From Brienomyrus brachyistius (lineage: Eukaryota > Chordata > Actinopteri > Osteoglossiformes > Mormyridae), in contig NC_064539.1 in the NCBI RefSeq assembly GCF_023856365.1, forward strand, positions 21,145,019-21,209,018: a DNA stretch of 64,000 nt, written 5' to 3'. The translations under genes were made by a program, and so were the position numbers. This document shows, one piece after another, positions 45,901 to 59,100 of the stretch. The notes under the pieces were generated by a model, which was not told where the DNA came from, did no database searches, and worked only from the letters and a program-made list of their open reading frames with translations. The first letter of the stretch is position 1, and each line of letters begins with the position of its first letter.

Positions 45901-47134
45901 CACCTCTAAATGACACTGTAGCACTAGCTACCTGACCTATGTATGACACAGGTACACCCCATCGTCCTGTCTGTGCCGCTGCCATGATTGGGATCCGCTG
46001 GGATAGTGATCCAATACCCTCAAAAATGACCATGACTGCTCAGGACCAGGCTGAATCCTCAGATTTAATCCCCAGGTCCTATGCTGTTACACTCTGCTAC
46101 TGGATACACTCCCAGCTAGCAGACAGCCCCGTCATGGCAGTAAGACAGAGCATGAGAGCAGGTAGGCTGGAAGGATGCTTGTGCGAATTCAGCGCTGCTC
46201 AGAACACTGACATAAGGCTACTCTATAACACTGATACCACTGCATAGATGTGGGAAATTCAGAAATCCAAACCAGGGCATGACAAACCCCTAGGACACCC
46301 TAAACAAACACAACTCGTTATTCAAACTGCCTTCTAAAGCAGGATCAAAGGAGAAAAACAAATAGACGGTGACCTATTTCATATCGTACTGCTCTTATAA
46401 ACTTAGGGTTACTTCAGGTTTGACCTCGAGGCAATGAAACGCGAACGCACATATAAATACTGCTTAATGGAATCGCTCAACAAAACCAGCACTTAAAGGA
46501 AAAGCAGTGCTGAATACACTGTAAAATACGGCAGACTTAACAAAAACCACGACTGTGAGTAACTAAGCAGTTTTCAAAAGATGAGTACATAATACCTTAA
46601 AAAAGCAAATAATACTCTATCAGGAAAATTAACCCGGACAACATTCATGGATAATTCAGAATGGCAAGGAAGCGGATACCAAATGGAGGCATTCTGATCA
46701 CTCCAAGTGTCCAAAGCAATCTCCTCTGTGTCTGTTAGGCAGCTCAGAATGGTTAGAGGAAGCTCGACTATGCATTGCACCACGTATGTGTAACTAAAAG
46801 AACGAAAACTCATCAGTGCCAAATGTTCAGGTTAATAGGGCGATAAAACATAAAGAATTAGTTGGCTGTTGCTGTGTTAGACCTCTAACTTCAAAAACTA
46901 GAAATGCGTCAACTGTACATTTGTATAAACCAAGTAACGAGATAAAATATTAAATGACTGGCGCCTGATCTTAGCCACCTGTCGCAGGCATATAAGCCAG
47001 GAAAGCACGCACGTGTTTCCCACAGTATTCAGTAAACGGAGGCTAAGCAGCAAGGCCCGGGTCCTTCGTCGTTAGAGAGCACTTTCCGGGCCGCTGGGAC
47101 GGCACCCCACAGCCTCCCACGGGGCGCCTGGGCT
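42965..47134 (-). other. hook3: hook3 long 3' UTR (inferred)
   Basis: There is no other coding exon downstream of the hook3 stop until a minus-strand AATAAA (plus-strand TTTATT, 42988-42993). A long 3' UTR is usual for HOOK3, so this roughly 4-kb stretch is inferred to be UTR. Intervening open frames are short and lack splice context. Confidence 0.4.
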
Positions 47135-50100
47135 CTACCTGGCTGCGGCGGGCTGCACGTGTCCCGGGTACGAGCGCCGACTGCTGGTGGCCTGGCGCTG
47201 GCGTGCCAGAAAGGATTGCCCAGAACCGGTGCTGGCTAGCCGGTCCTCCGCCGCCTTCTTCTGTAGAGCCATTCCCTGCAGATAGAGGGCGCTGACACTC
47301 AGCCTTACGCGCCTTATAGCGACCGCGACGGAGTGGATCGGAAAGGGGGCGGTCAGGAGATACGTTCAGACATGACAGTGAAGGCACGCCCTTGACAGAA
47401 AGAGCAGCTTTTGGGTGCGGGCCATACCGATGAGGGACTGACGAGGGCTTGGTGGCGGCCGCTCTAAAAGGCGCCGTATATTCACCGAGAGCCCAAGCCC
47501 GGCGTTTGGGTGTGTCCTGTCAGCACAAACGCATCTCCGTGCTCCACCCTCGCTCCCCACACCACTGCATCTGCACTCACCATGTTGTACCAGGCAGACA
47601 CAATCAGCTTCTCCTCCTGGTCCCGTTGCGTTTTAGTCTTGTCATATTCTTTCTGCAAGAAGGTTAAGACGCGGTCGGTAACAGGTGGCTCATTCAGCCA
47701 GTTTGGGACAGTGGGCCCAGCCCTGGGCCCTGTTTAAATATGCAGTACGCCACTGTGCGTTTGTGAATATGAATGTGGCTGTTCGTCATCGTTCGGGTCA
47801 GTACCCACCTCTAGGGAATGCAACATCCTTTCTTTCTCCTGCAACTGGTTCTTCAGCGCCTGGACCTCTGGTGCAGATCCCTGGTTCTGTTTGGGATCTA
47901 ATGTTCGAATAACCTAATTAAACAAAAAACAGAAACACACAATATATATAAAAGGCAATATTAATAAAAAAATAAGGAACTGTTAATAAAAGCCACCTGG
48001 GGTTAAACTTATAAATGTTTACCGACTTCGGCAGATGGACCATAAAAGGAATTAATTAATAAGCCTATTCTCTGCTTGTCTGAAAAACTTTATGTATGCT
48101 TGTAATGCCATCCTTTAAAAGGCCTGATAATGGGAAACAGCCCTCACAATAATAGCACACCTTGTATAAAAATCCATAATTGGCCTATGACGTACTGCTG
48201 CCTCCCAGCCCAGTCGCTTAAACCTGCCCCGTCAATCAGGTTAAACAGCCATGTCCGTGGCGTAAACTGCACGACGTAAAGGAGAAGCGTTCTGCTTGGA
48301 ACAACAAAACACCAGCTGGGAAATTATGCTTAATGTACGACTGAAGCGGGACGCAGAAAGGAGGCGTTTTCTGACGCTTCTGAAGCTCTCGGCTCCCTAA
48401 CAGGAGGTAATCTGAGCATCGACGCCCACAGACGAGTACACTGGGCACGAAGGGGCCATCTCAGGCGAGCTGGGCGAAGCAGCAGCGATGATATTAATTA
48501 TACTGGCAGAAATCTGAGGGTGTGACACATGAGGGATTGTGCTGCATGAGTCAGGGATGCCACCAAATGGCCAACATGCACATAACCACAGAAAGCTTCA
48601 ATTACATTTTTTTTTATTAAGCCTGCATCTCCCTATAGCCTGAGTGTGTCTGGAACCCCCTCAACGGACCGCCCAGAAACCCCACGCACGCTCTTGGCCT
48701 TCTCCAGGTACTTCTTATATCTCTCCTCCATCTGTTTCATGTCCTCATCCTTCTTCTTCAAGGCTTCCTCCAGCTCCTCCACTTTCTGGGCTGAAGCAGA
48801 CAAGGACGCTTGTGTGATTCATAGGCGCCGCTCTGCATGCACCCAACCCCGCCCCACCGTCATCATGACTTGCGGGAAACTCACAGCTCTGGTTGTACTT
48901 CGACTCGATGTCCTCCACGTAAGACGACGTCTTCTGAAGCTCGGCGCTAACCTCCTGCAACTTCTCCCTGTGTCGAATAACCGAAAGAGCGCGCTGTAGG
49001 AACCACGTGACCTGGTGCTGGCCGCACCATTGTGCGGAAGGTGAAAACGGAAAGGCTACTCACAGGTGGTCTTCACACTTCTTCTTCAGGATCACGGACT
49101 GTAGGAAAGGAGATGAATCAGAACCTGGGCCTTCAATAGCCACAACACTGAGGTGACGGTGAATGAAACATTCAGGCCTGTTCTCCACTAGCTTCACAGC
49201 TCCTCAGAAGGGTCTTACTGTGATTATACTTCACACACCACAGATACCCCAGACAAATCTGAATTTATGGGGTTCTCCTTCTATCTGAAAACATTTAACC
49301 CAGACCAGCTTAGAAACTTTTCTCTTCGACGCTGCAAACACCTGGGAAATCAACAGAATAAACCTTAATCTATGCCCTGCTGAACTCCCGGAGGGGCGAG
49401 TCCTCGTACCCTACACATCCCGGAAGGAAACCTGAAGCTCCTATTACTGCTTGACATCCTTGATCCTTAACATTTATCCACTTCCGATGTAGAACAGCCA
49501 GTTGTAATGACGGACATTAAAGCAGACGTCACAAAAATGAGAGGAGCAGATTACGAGCACCACGCATCCCGTGCGGAATCAGCAGATGGTGGACACCGTC
49601 TCCAAAAGGCAGGCATGAACAAACGGGTTCCGAGTCTTATCGCTCTCACTGGGCTGACCTCCTCAGAGATGTGACACCATGCTGACCTGGGTCTTAAGAC
49701 CCCTAATACAGCAGTCTCCTCAGACGTCTGCTTCGGACATGCCCAGAAGGCTAACGCTCCGCTTGCAAGATGGGTGAACAGCTAAGGAAGATCTGAAGAA
49801 TTCACACTCACTGATGATCTCTAACCCTCCATGAATAAGCGTAAGCGAGGATGAACGGATGCAGGGACAGACAGGAAGGACAGACAGGAAGAGGGCAGAA
49901 TAAATGAACAGGATAGAGACACGGGTGTCATGTTCCAAACATGAACACCGACAGCACACACACGTGTTGCGTTAACGCTCACATCGCTCGCCGCGGAGCC
50001 TTGCTCCTGCAACGTCTTCTGCAGCTCCTCCACCTGAGACTGGCCCTCCAAAAGCCTCTGGTTGACAAGCCTGAGGGAGGAGACGGAGCATCGGTGAGCT

Positions 50101-53100
50101 ACGTGGCCCCCATGCCTGTCCTCTGTGCCGAGGGGCAGGATGGGCTTCGGCTCAGGGACCCACCTGTTCTCGGTCTCCAGTTCGTTCTTCCTGCTGTTGG
50201 CGTCCTCCAGCAGGCTCTGCAGCAGGGCGATTTTCTCGTTGTCAGAACCCTCTTGATTAAGCTTCAGCATCTTGTTCTCATGTTGCAGTCTGATGAGTCG
50301 CTCGCTTTAGGGCAGATGGCACGGCACGGTTTACTGATGTAAACTCCCCCCCTGAGGCAGTCCCATTAAGGAGCCCATTCCAATTTGCGATCAAATTGAA
50401 TCAGTGCACGCGTCATTCTTACCGAATTTCAGGTGTGACGATTTCTGCTGCCAGAGAGTCTGATGCCTCACTGCTGACCAGGGGAACCAGGCCTAAGGGG
50501 GGAGAAGAAGATGTGCAATACGAATCAGAACCGATATCCCGAGTGTACTGAAGAAGGGGGTCCTGGTGAGTCATGCCAAGCTTCTAAGCCTGGTCCCCAT
50601 AAGCTACAGATCCAACCGGCCAACTATCTCCTCTGGCTCACAGGCCGAAAAATAAGAACCCCAGCATTTCCCTCTGTGAATCAAGCTGAACATCACGCGC
50701 GACACTTCGACTGCCGCAAACGCCAGGAAGATCTAGTGATCGCGTGGCTCTGATCGTCCATAATTCTGGATGACTCTCAGCATGTGGCTGAGCGAGACCC
50801 AGGAGACGAGAAAATACCTGCGGTTAGCTGGCCCTCCTGTGCCTGAATGCAGCGCAGCTCTTCGATGGTGTCCTTCAGAGAGTCCCGCTCTGTCCGAAGA
50901 CGCTGAGTATAGATACGACAGTAAGAACTTCACTGCTTCGGGGCATAACCTAAGCGGGTTTGGAACACTGATACCCTCAGAAAGTGGGTCCTAAACAGTG
51001 GGAGGGATCTCGCTATTCTATGCCGAAACGGTCAAATTCAGACAGGCCAAAATGCAAGAATGGTCAGCCCCAACGCTTAGTCACATGACCCCATGCCAAT
51101 CCCGTCAAACGACGACGCATTACGTCTTTCTCCTTCTGAAGGGAGTCCACTTTCTCCTTCAGGCGCTTGTACTCAAACTCCATCTTATCAGCTTTCTTGG
51201 ACTCCTCTGACAGTCTGTTCTGCAGCTCCACCATCTGTACGGGCAGAGAAAACACACGGTTCGCAGCACCACTTGCGGACAGACGGCTCAGGGTACCACC
51301 AAACGGACATGCCGTGTGTCACTCTTCAGCGAGTGACTGGTCTCGCCTGTCTCCACACCAGCTACCCACATGCTATGCTCTGCATACTTATCTCCTCCTA
51401 CAGACCCATCCAGTTCATCCATCTGTGAGCACGCAGCGCTGCCAGCTGGCTGATTGAGCGACTGAGTACCTGTCTCTTGTAGGTCTCCAGCTGTCCCCGA
51501 ACGGAGTTGGCCTTCCGGAGCTCCTCCTCCAAGCTGACTGTATTCTGCATGTACATGGTGTTCTTCTCCTCCAGGAGCTTCACCTGTCTTCTCAAATCCC
51601 CCAGGTCTTCCAACTTCTTTTTGTAGGAGTCAACTATGCCTTCCAGCTTGGAGACTTTGTCTGAAGAATGCCTGTCACAAAAACGCAACTTTAGTAAGAC
51701 ACTTCCCACCTAGAGTAACCGAAATGATCAGATTTATACCGGAGCAAACTAAATATGAACCTGAAGGTATTAAAGACTTGAGTTCTGTGAGGTTTGCTAG
51801 ACTGCTTGCTCTCTGTTCCATGCCTCCATCGTTCACACAGACATGTCTCACCGAAGAATGTCTATTTCATCCTTCAAGGACTGAGCTTCATCTGCCAAAG
51901 ACGTAAGATCTTCATTCTGTCCCCGGAGCTCCAGCATCTCCTTCTCCAGCTCCTCGCAGCGTATCCTGTAGTCATCCTTTGCTGCTTCCAACCTGAAAGT
52001 AAGTAGCACCCAACTCGCTTGGTGTACTCAGGAGTGATCTGAGACTCTTACCGTGCCACCTTCCCTAAGGCCAGGACTGCTTACCTGAAGGTCTCTTCCT
52101 GAAGCTGCTCTAGCTGCGTCTGCAGCTGCAGGTGCCTCCTCCCTGCAGGACTGTTGAGGTCCTCGATGGAGTCCGACTGATTTAGCCGCTCCAGGAGGAC
52201 CTGATTCTCTGCCAGCAGACTGCCTTTCTCTTCCTGCAGTGCTGCCACCTACAGGCAGGGACGCTTCACTGTTGAAGATGCCAGCAAGCCCCTCAAAGCA
52301 TTCATCCCACCAAATCAAGATATGCTGAGAAATACATCCAAGGTTTGCTCTAATCTTCCTTTTCAATGCTAAACAAAGAAGCATCATATGAAACTGTTTG
52401 CCAAATGGCTCGAGTCCTAATTTACCATTACAGAAGGAAGCTCACTCCCCATTACATATTTAGGATTACTATTCATTTAAATACGACATAAACATCACAC
52501 ACGGGAATGGAAAACAGGACATTTCAGAGTGTTTTAGTGCTTATATGACATCATGCAGTTCAGGTGGCTGCCGTATGTGATGGACAGAGAGAGTGGAGTA
52601 TCAGAAGCGCTCACAGAGTCCACACGAGGCAGCATGGCAGCAAAGACATTAGTCTGACAGCACATATCTGGAAAGGGAGCAGGTCTGCCCTGTACCTGTG
52701 CTACAAGCCGCAGACACATAACCAGACGGAAGAGCCAAAGGGCTTCAGAAAAACTCAAACTGACACTGTGAAAGCAGGCGAAGGAGCAAACCAGAACGTA
52801 CTTTGCTAACTGCCGCATGTCAGCAAAATTTTGCCAAAGCAACGTCCTACTAAGTACAGACTAATTTCCTTGATTTCAAGCCTGCTTTATATGTTATTGC
52901 CTTAATGTATATACTGTGACCTTCACGTTATGATCTTTGCTGTCTATGAATTATTGGTAGACATTAATGGCACCAGTACCCAAGAGAGATATGGGATTGG
53001 CCTCCTGGATAATACTCATCTTCCAAGTTTTCAGGTAAGACAAGTACTTCAAGACTGTTAAGTTGCCAAAACTCCTGGGAAAAAAACTGGGGCGCTACAG

Positions 53101-56100
53101 AGACTTGGTTCTGGCCTTTTGGATAATACTCATCCTGCAAGTTATCAGGTAAGACGAGTCCTTCAGGAAGGTTAAATTGCCAACTCTCCTGGAAGAACCT
53201 GAGGCACCACAGCTACAACTACTTACTGGCTACCTCCCTAAAGCCCTCCCAAAGTGCAAATCCCTATTGGCTATTTTCCTAAAGCCCTCCCAAAGCACAA
53301 CTCCTTATTGGCCATTTTTCTAAAGCCCTCCCAAAGAGCAGCGACTCCTTATTGGCTGCCTTCCTAAAATTCTCGCACAGTACAGAGTGATGACCGAATT
53401 CCACACTGATGTCTATTCATTCAGATCCAGCCTAGAAATTTGATAGCTACTAGCTGGGATGCTTGGAACATTCTTAAAACCTGCATTTTCACTGTGCTGC
53501 ATATTGATATCCAAAGATCATAAACCGAAAACCCAAAGAGGAAATAACAGCTTTGAAAAATTTTCAACTCTACCCATTCGTTTTAAAATTACTTGCATAA
53601 AATTTAGTAAATAACCAATGTTCTTGTGGGTCGGTTTTATAATCAGGTGATGGCTTTAGCATTGCAGATCATGAGAAGTGTCCTGCTCAGGGTTGTAGCA
53701 GCAGGCCTCATTATGGGATCTGAACCGACAATCTTCAACCCCCCCCAATCATGCATGACCATTTAACAGTTCTGAGCTATATGGGTGACATTTTAGAGCA
53801 GGGAAACAAACTGCAAAGTGAATCATCGGCATTAATATGGAAATTATTAGGCGCCAAAATAAATTGAAATGTCAAGACTATCAAATCCTAGAAATGACCA
53901 TGGAGAATTACATATTTTTAGGTCATTATGCGACCTGTGACCGCCAAGCAATACCCTCGTGAGTAGTGCATCTGGTAGGCACATGGCGATCAGGGTCATC
54001 TAAAACCTTATTGGGGGGGGGGGCATTGCCCTATATAGATAAATGATGGGTCAACTACAGATGTACGATAATAAAAGAGATAATGTTAAAGCATCCAATT
54101 GTTCCTGATTACACCATGCTGATTAATTGATTAGCATGTTAAAGGTCATCTGTTGGAGGGGGGACTTCACACTAAACCCCCCCAGGCTCCCTCACCCTGT
54201 GTGGCTGCATGACGGACATTGGTGTTAGAAGGCTGCACGTGGGCATTAGAGGCGAGCCGAGACACACAGCTGAGCCGGACAGGACATTTGATGTGCACAC
54301 AAAGTTAGAGCCTGGATTTCTTTGGGATGCTGGAAAAAGCAGGTGAAAAATCCAAGGCTTTCAAATGCCAACACTCAGAGAGAAGAAAAAGCAGGATTTA
54401 CCCTCTCCTCTAGTTCATTATACTCTAACCTCAGTCTATCTCGCTCCTCTTGGACAAGGTATGCCTTGAAAGGCAGAGCAGAGGACACAGCAGTCAACCA
54501 GGAAGTCACATATACACAAACAACAGCGGGAGAAAACAGTGACAGGTTCACAGTACAGCTAAAAGAACGCATTGAAAAAGACGGGCACCTCAGGTCAATA
54601 GCCAGCAGAAGGCCCTGCAGGCGAGACGAGAGAATTATCTGTGAGCTTGGAGACCTTTCAGGCAAACTGTTTTTCTGCCAAGGACTTTACAATGCAGCTG
54701 AATTCAGTGCGAAGAAATGAATAAAAAGGGAGAGAAATGAGCATCGGATTGATTTAAGGGGAGATGATACACAACCGAATTAGCCTCCACACATAGCCTC
54801 CGCTGAACGGGGACTCCTGGAAGTGCTAGGACCAGCACAACAGGACTAATCTTCATTAGCTAAAACCCAACTAAGAGGCCAGCTGGGAACCCTGCACCGA
54901 TACGGCGCATCCGAAAAGCGGACAGCTCGATGATTAATAAACCCCGAAAGGAGGAGCCACTCCACATGAAAACAGACACTAAAAGTTAGTAAAAGTAGGT
55001 AAACTGTATGACTAATCTGTCAAAAGGTTTGTATTGACAGAATCAGTGCTGTACAGAAGCATGAGGTGGGCTGTGTGGCTTGGAAGTCCAAGTGAGGAAC
55101 CCTACGCAAAGTAACTAACTGCAGTGGAGACTTGAGCCCTTTCAAAACCCAGTAATGAGAGGCACGAGGGCCGGAAGGCGCTACATCCCACAATGAGCAG
55201 AGGAGCTGATGCTGGGAAGCCCGTTGGGGCGTACCTGCATGTCGAGCTCGTGGCACCGCTGGGCGATCTCTTCCTTGGCCGCTAGGGCATCGCTGAGCTC
55301 CTCCACCGTCTTCTTCAGCTGAAGGAAAATGGTTGTAGAAGCTACCTTATGCAACAACAAAGACTCTGGCAGCCATGAAGTCAAACCCCTCCTTCCATTA
55401 CAGCTGCAAAAAGTCGCTACGTAATTGTTTAAGAGAAGAACGGTAATTACTTACTTGTCGGTCAAGGTCGACGTACGAGTCATTCCCCATCGTTACTGGT
55501 GTCTCTTTGCTCATCAGCTGCAGAAAGAAGGCAGATGATTTAACCTTTGCGGGATCCACATGACGAGACGCACGCATTCAGCATGAGCGCTGGGGGCACG
55601 GACTCCATACCTCCTGAATAGCTGTCATGACCACGTGTTGCACGGACTCCTCCATCATCATTATAGTCTGAATGTATTCTGTAAATGTAAACGATGGGTT
55701 ACAACATGACCCATGGAAGAACAAAAGAGAAACCTCCCCATCACAACTCCTTTGTCCTTGATCATCACACAACCTTCGGCCTCAATCAGCAGGCCAAATT
55801 CAATGCTATCATGTGAGCCGATTCATAGCTCGGGAATCTAGAAGCTCTGGAAAGAAAGAACTGTCTTTAATGGCACGGGGCAATGACAAAGTTACTGTGA
55901 TCCACACTGGTGTCCAGCATCTGAACAGGTTCAGAAGGTCAAACATACAGAGCATTAAAACGCTGTGCTCCTTAACGCTATCTATAGCAGATTTCCCTGA
56001 ACCACTGAGGGCCATTATCATAAACGGACCTTGTTTCTGCTCACAGTTAACCGCACATCCAAGAATGAGCTGCAACATCCGACCCAGCTCGGCTGCATCA

Positions 56101-59100
56101 GAATGTTCTCCAACCAGGTTAACATCTGGAAGGGTGAAGTCATTGATCTGCTGGCCAAGGACCTACACACACACAGAAAAGCCTTTAGATTCTACAGCTT
56201 TTTAATATGAAATACATTTTAATTCTAAGTAATGATTTTCACAGCAGCGTACAATCACTGTAAGCAAGTGTAGGCTACATGCCACTTGCCACTTAATTCT
56301 CAGCGCAAGCAATTCCGGTAATAATTCAACAAAGATCATATGATCTGCTCAATTAGAATGTCAGCAGTTCACAAACAGCTGGATAGGTCTGATCTAGCAG
56401 GTTCACCAAAGTCCTACACTGCTTGACAGCCTCACATGACACAAGTCTAATTCCCATCTGGGGTTTTAGCTCACATCCTGTGCCTCTTAGGATTCATACT
56501 TGCAGCATAAGTTTACTCAGCATTCTGCCCAGATAATTCCATGTACGTAACAGCAGCAACACAAATGTCAACACTCCTAAAACGCAACTGTCTGCTTACC
56601 TCATGATTATAATCCAAAATCCCCTTTAAAATTTTCTTTAAATTGCTGATCTAAAAGACAGAAGCAATGCATTATAAGAGTATTTGTGACAGTTTTTGCG
56701 AAAGTGCAGTGACGTCAACCTCAAAACCACAAGCTAGTCCCACTGGGGTTCTTAAAAGGTTAATTATAAACTTTGTAAGAAGCCATTAAAGCTTCTTCAT
56801 ATTCAAACTCCTAAAGGCCGTGCTCCTTTTCCATCTGAGCAGCTTGAAAAATGCGTCTGAGTTGGTTAAAGTAGCAGCAAAGGCATTTAGAGCAGCTCAC
56901 AAGCTGGTCATTCAGCCCTGCACCGCCTGCGTTTGGTGTGTGACGTTCATTTTTTCAGGATGTTCCATGCAAGATGCTATGGAAATGTTTGTTCATTCAG
57001 GATTTCTCATACATTTCCTGTTACTTCTTAGAAGAATATCAAGAGATCATTCTAAAAAAACAGGCTCAATGGCACATTCATGCTAATCAGTTTACCTTTA
57101 GCCTCCAGTTATCGCCCACGTCCGTTTTGATGCGACTGAGCCAGACGTCGTTAAAATACACACTGTCTCTAAAATGGAAAGTTCACAATGAAACAATGAC
57201 AGTTTCGTCACACATGATGCCAAGAGCATGGAGGTAGATTAGCTAGTTATGAGACAAACAGTAAGGAAACCTAAGTAAGATTCTTAAGATTATCTTTTGA
57301 TAAAAAGATTAAGGGTGCTTTTCCACTGCACAAAGCACGGTACTTTCTGGACTTTCCCTTTTCCATTGACTTCCCGTTGAGTACCAGTACCGAAGGTTCC
57401 AGTACCGAAAGTGCCAAACCAGCTGGGGTACGTCTTTGGTACTTCGGTAATACAAAATATAATATAAAATATCAAAAAAAGTTAAATGGAAGGATGGACA
57501 AACACAGGCTTTAATTGCCATATGGTCAGATGAACAGATGCATGACTTGAAATAAAAAAAAGTATTTGCCGTAATTGCAAGCCGCTTGGAAGAAATGGGG
57601 CACACGTGAAACACCGAACAATGCCATTTGAAAATCAAAAAACTTAAGCGGGACTACAGGAGCGTGAAGGATCAGAACAACATGTTTAAATACAGTGAAA
57701 GAAATACCGCACCAACGCTTTGAAGATGTCAGTCAGGAGCGGTCACTGATGATGTCATTTGGCTCCGGTACCAGTTTTTACGCCAGTGGAAAACCGACAC
57801 AAAAGAAGTACCGTACTTCTGACACTTTATGGAAGTACCGAAAGTACGGTACCTGGTGCGGTGGAAAAGCGCCCTAAAAAGCCTCTGGTTCAACTTTTAA
57901 AAAATGCTTTTAAAGAATCAGTAAAATGGAATCTTTGCTAAAGGCGTTTAAACAAATGTAAAACAGAATGTGTTTAAAATAATAGGATTTTTGCAAGCAA
58001 GACATACAAGTAGATCTTCACTTGTAAGTAAAAATATCTATGTCAGCCTGGTATGCCTTACATGACAATGATCTAAACCCAATGATTGTTAAAGCTGCAT
58101 GGAGACAGACTGAGAACCATTGGGGTAACTGATATGAAGCCGTTTTAGCACCCTGGGACAGACCAGTGCCACTGCACGGTGACATGGGACTGGTTCTGGT
58201 ATGTCAGCTTCATTCATTGGCTGAAAGGTAACACCTCACACAATTCGGATTATTCATAGGATTGGTGAATCACCCATCCATCAGCAGCAGACACAGACGT
58301 GCACTGAGTATGATCAAGCAATAAAGGGACATGGGGCTGCATACTTACATCTTCTGCAGCACCTGAGCCATCACCACCCCGTTTGTAAGGTCTTCCACAG
58401 TCTTGCAAGGTGCTTCGACTCCAAATGTCTGTATCTTTGGAGACAAAACAGAAAAACAGCTGTAACAAGTTTAAGGTCCATCTGAAGGCTTGTATTAGCC
58501 CAGTGATCCAGCCTTCCTAAAAAGGAAAGATGTAACAAGCTTACGGGATCCTTCCGTATCTTAATCCAGAACCTGGAATGCTGAAAAGCCAGTTACTGTT
58601 ACAGTGTCGTTCACACTGCTAAACACAGGGGGGACCCATGTATCTAGCCAAGTTCCCCCATCAAAAAACACCAGTTTTATCATGGTCTTTGGAATAAATA
58701 CTATACAATCTCCCATAGCTGTTCTGCAATAACTCTACGATGAACAGGAAGCCTGCGTCACACAAAGTCGGTAACCAAGCACCCTGCAATCAGCCTGGCT
58801 GGAAGGGATCTGACACCAGGCTGCCCATCAATGGTGCTGTAGATGTCACCGGCCATGGGTCTGCAGAAGCACACCAAACACATCAGTGCTTAGGAACGAC
58901 ATGACTCCAGGGAAGACGTGTTTCACATTCCATGCACACCGCTGATTTCTAGATAGTAGTGTACTCCTTGTACACGAGATGAGCAGATAAAACCTTTTAC
59001 CAAGTACTCAAGTTAAACAGTAAGGCTATGCATCCTGGAATGAAACGGAAGTCTTCTCTCATCATGCGACACAATACTTGTACTTTCATTTTTAAGAAAG

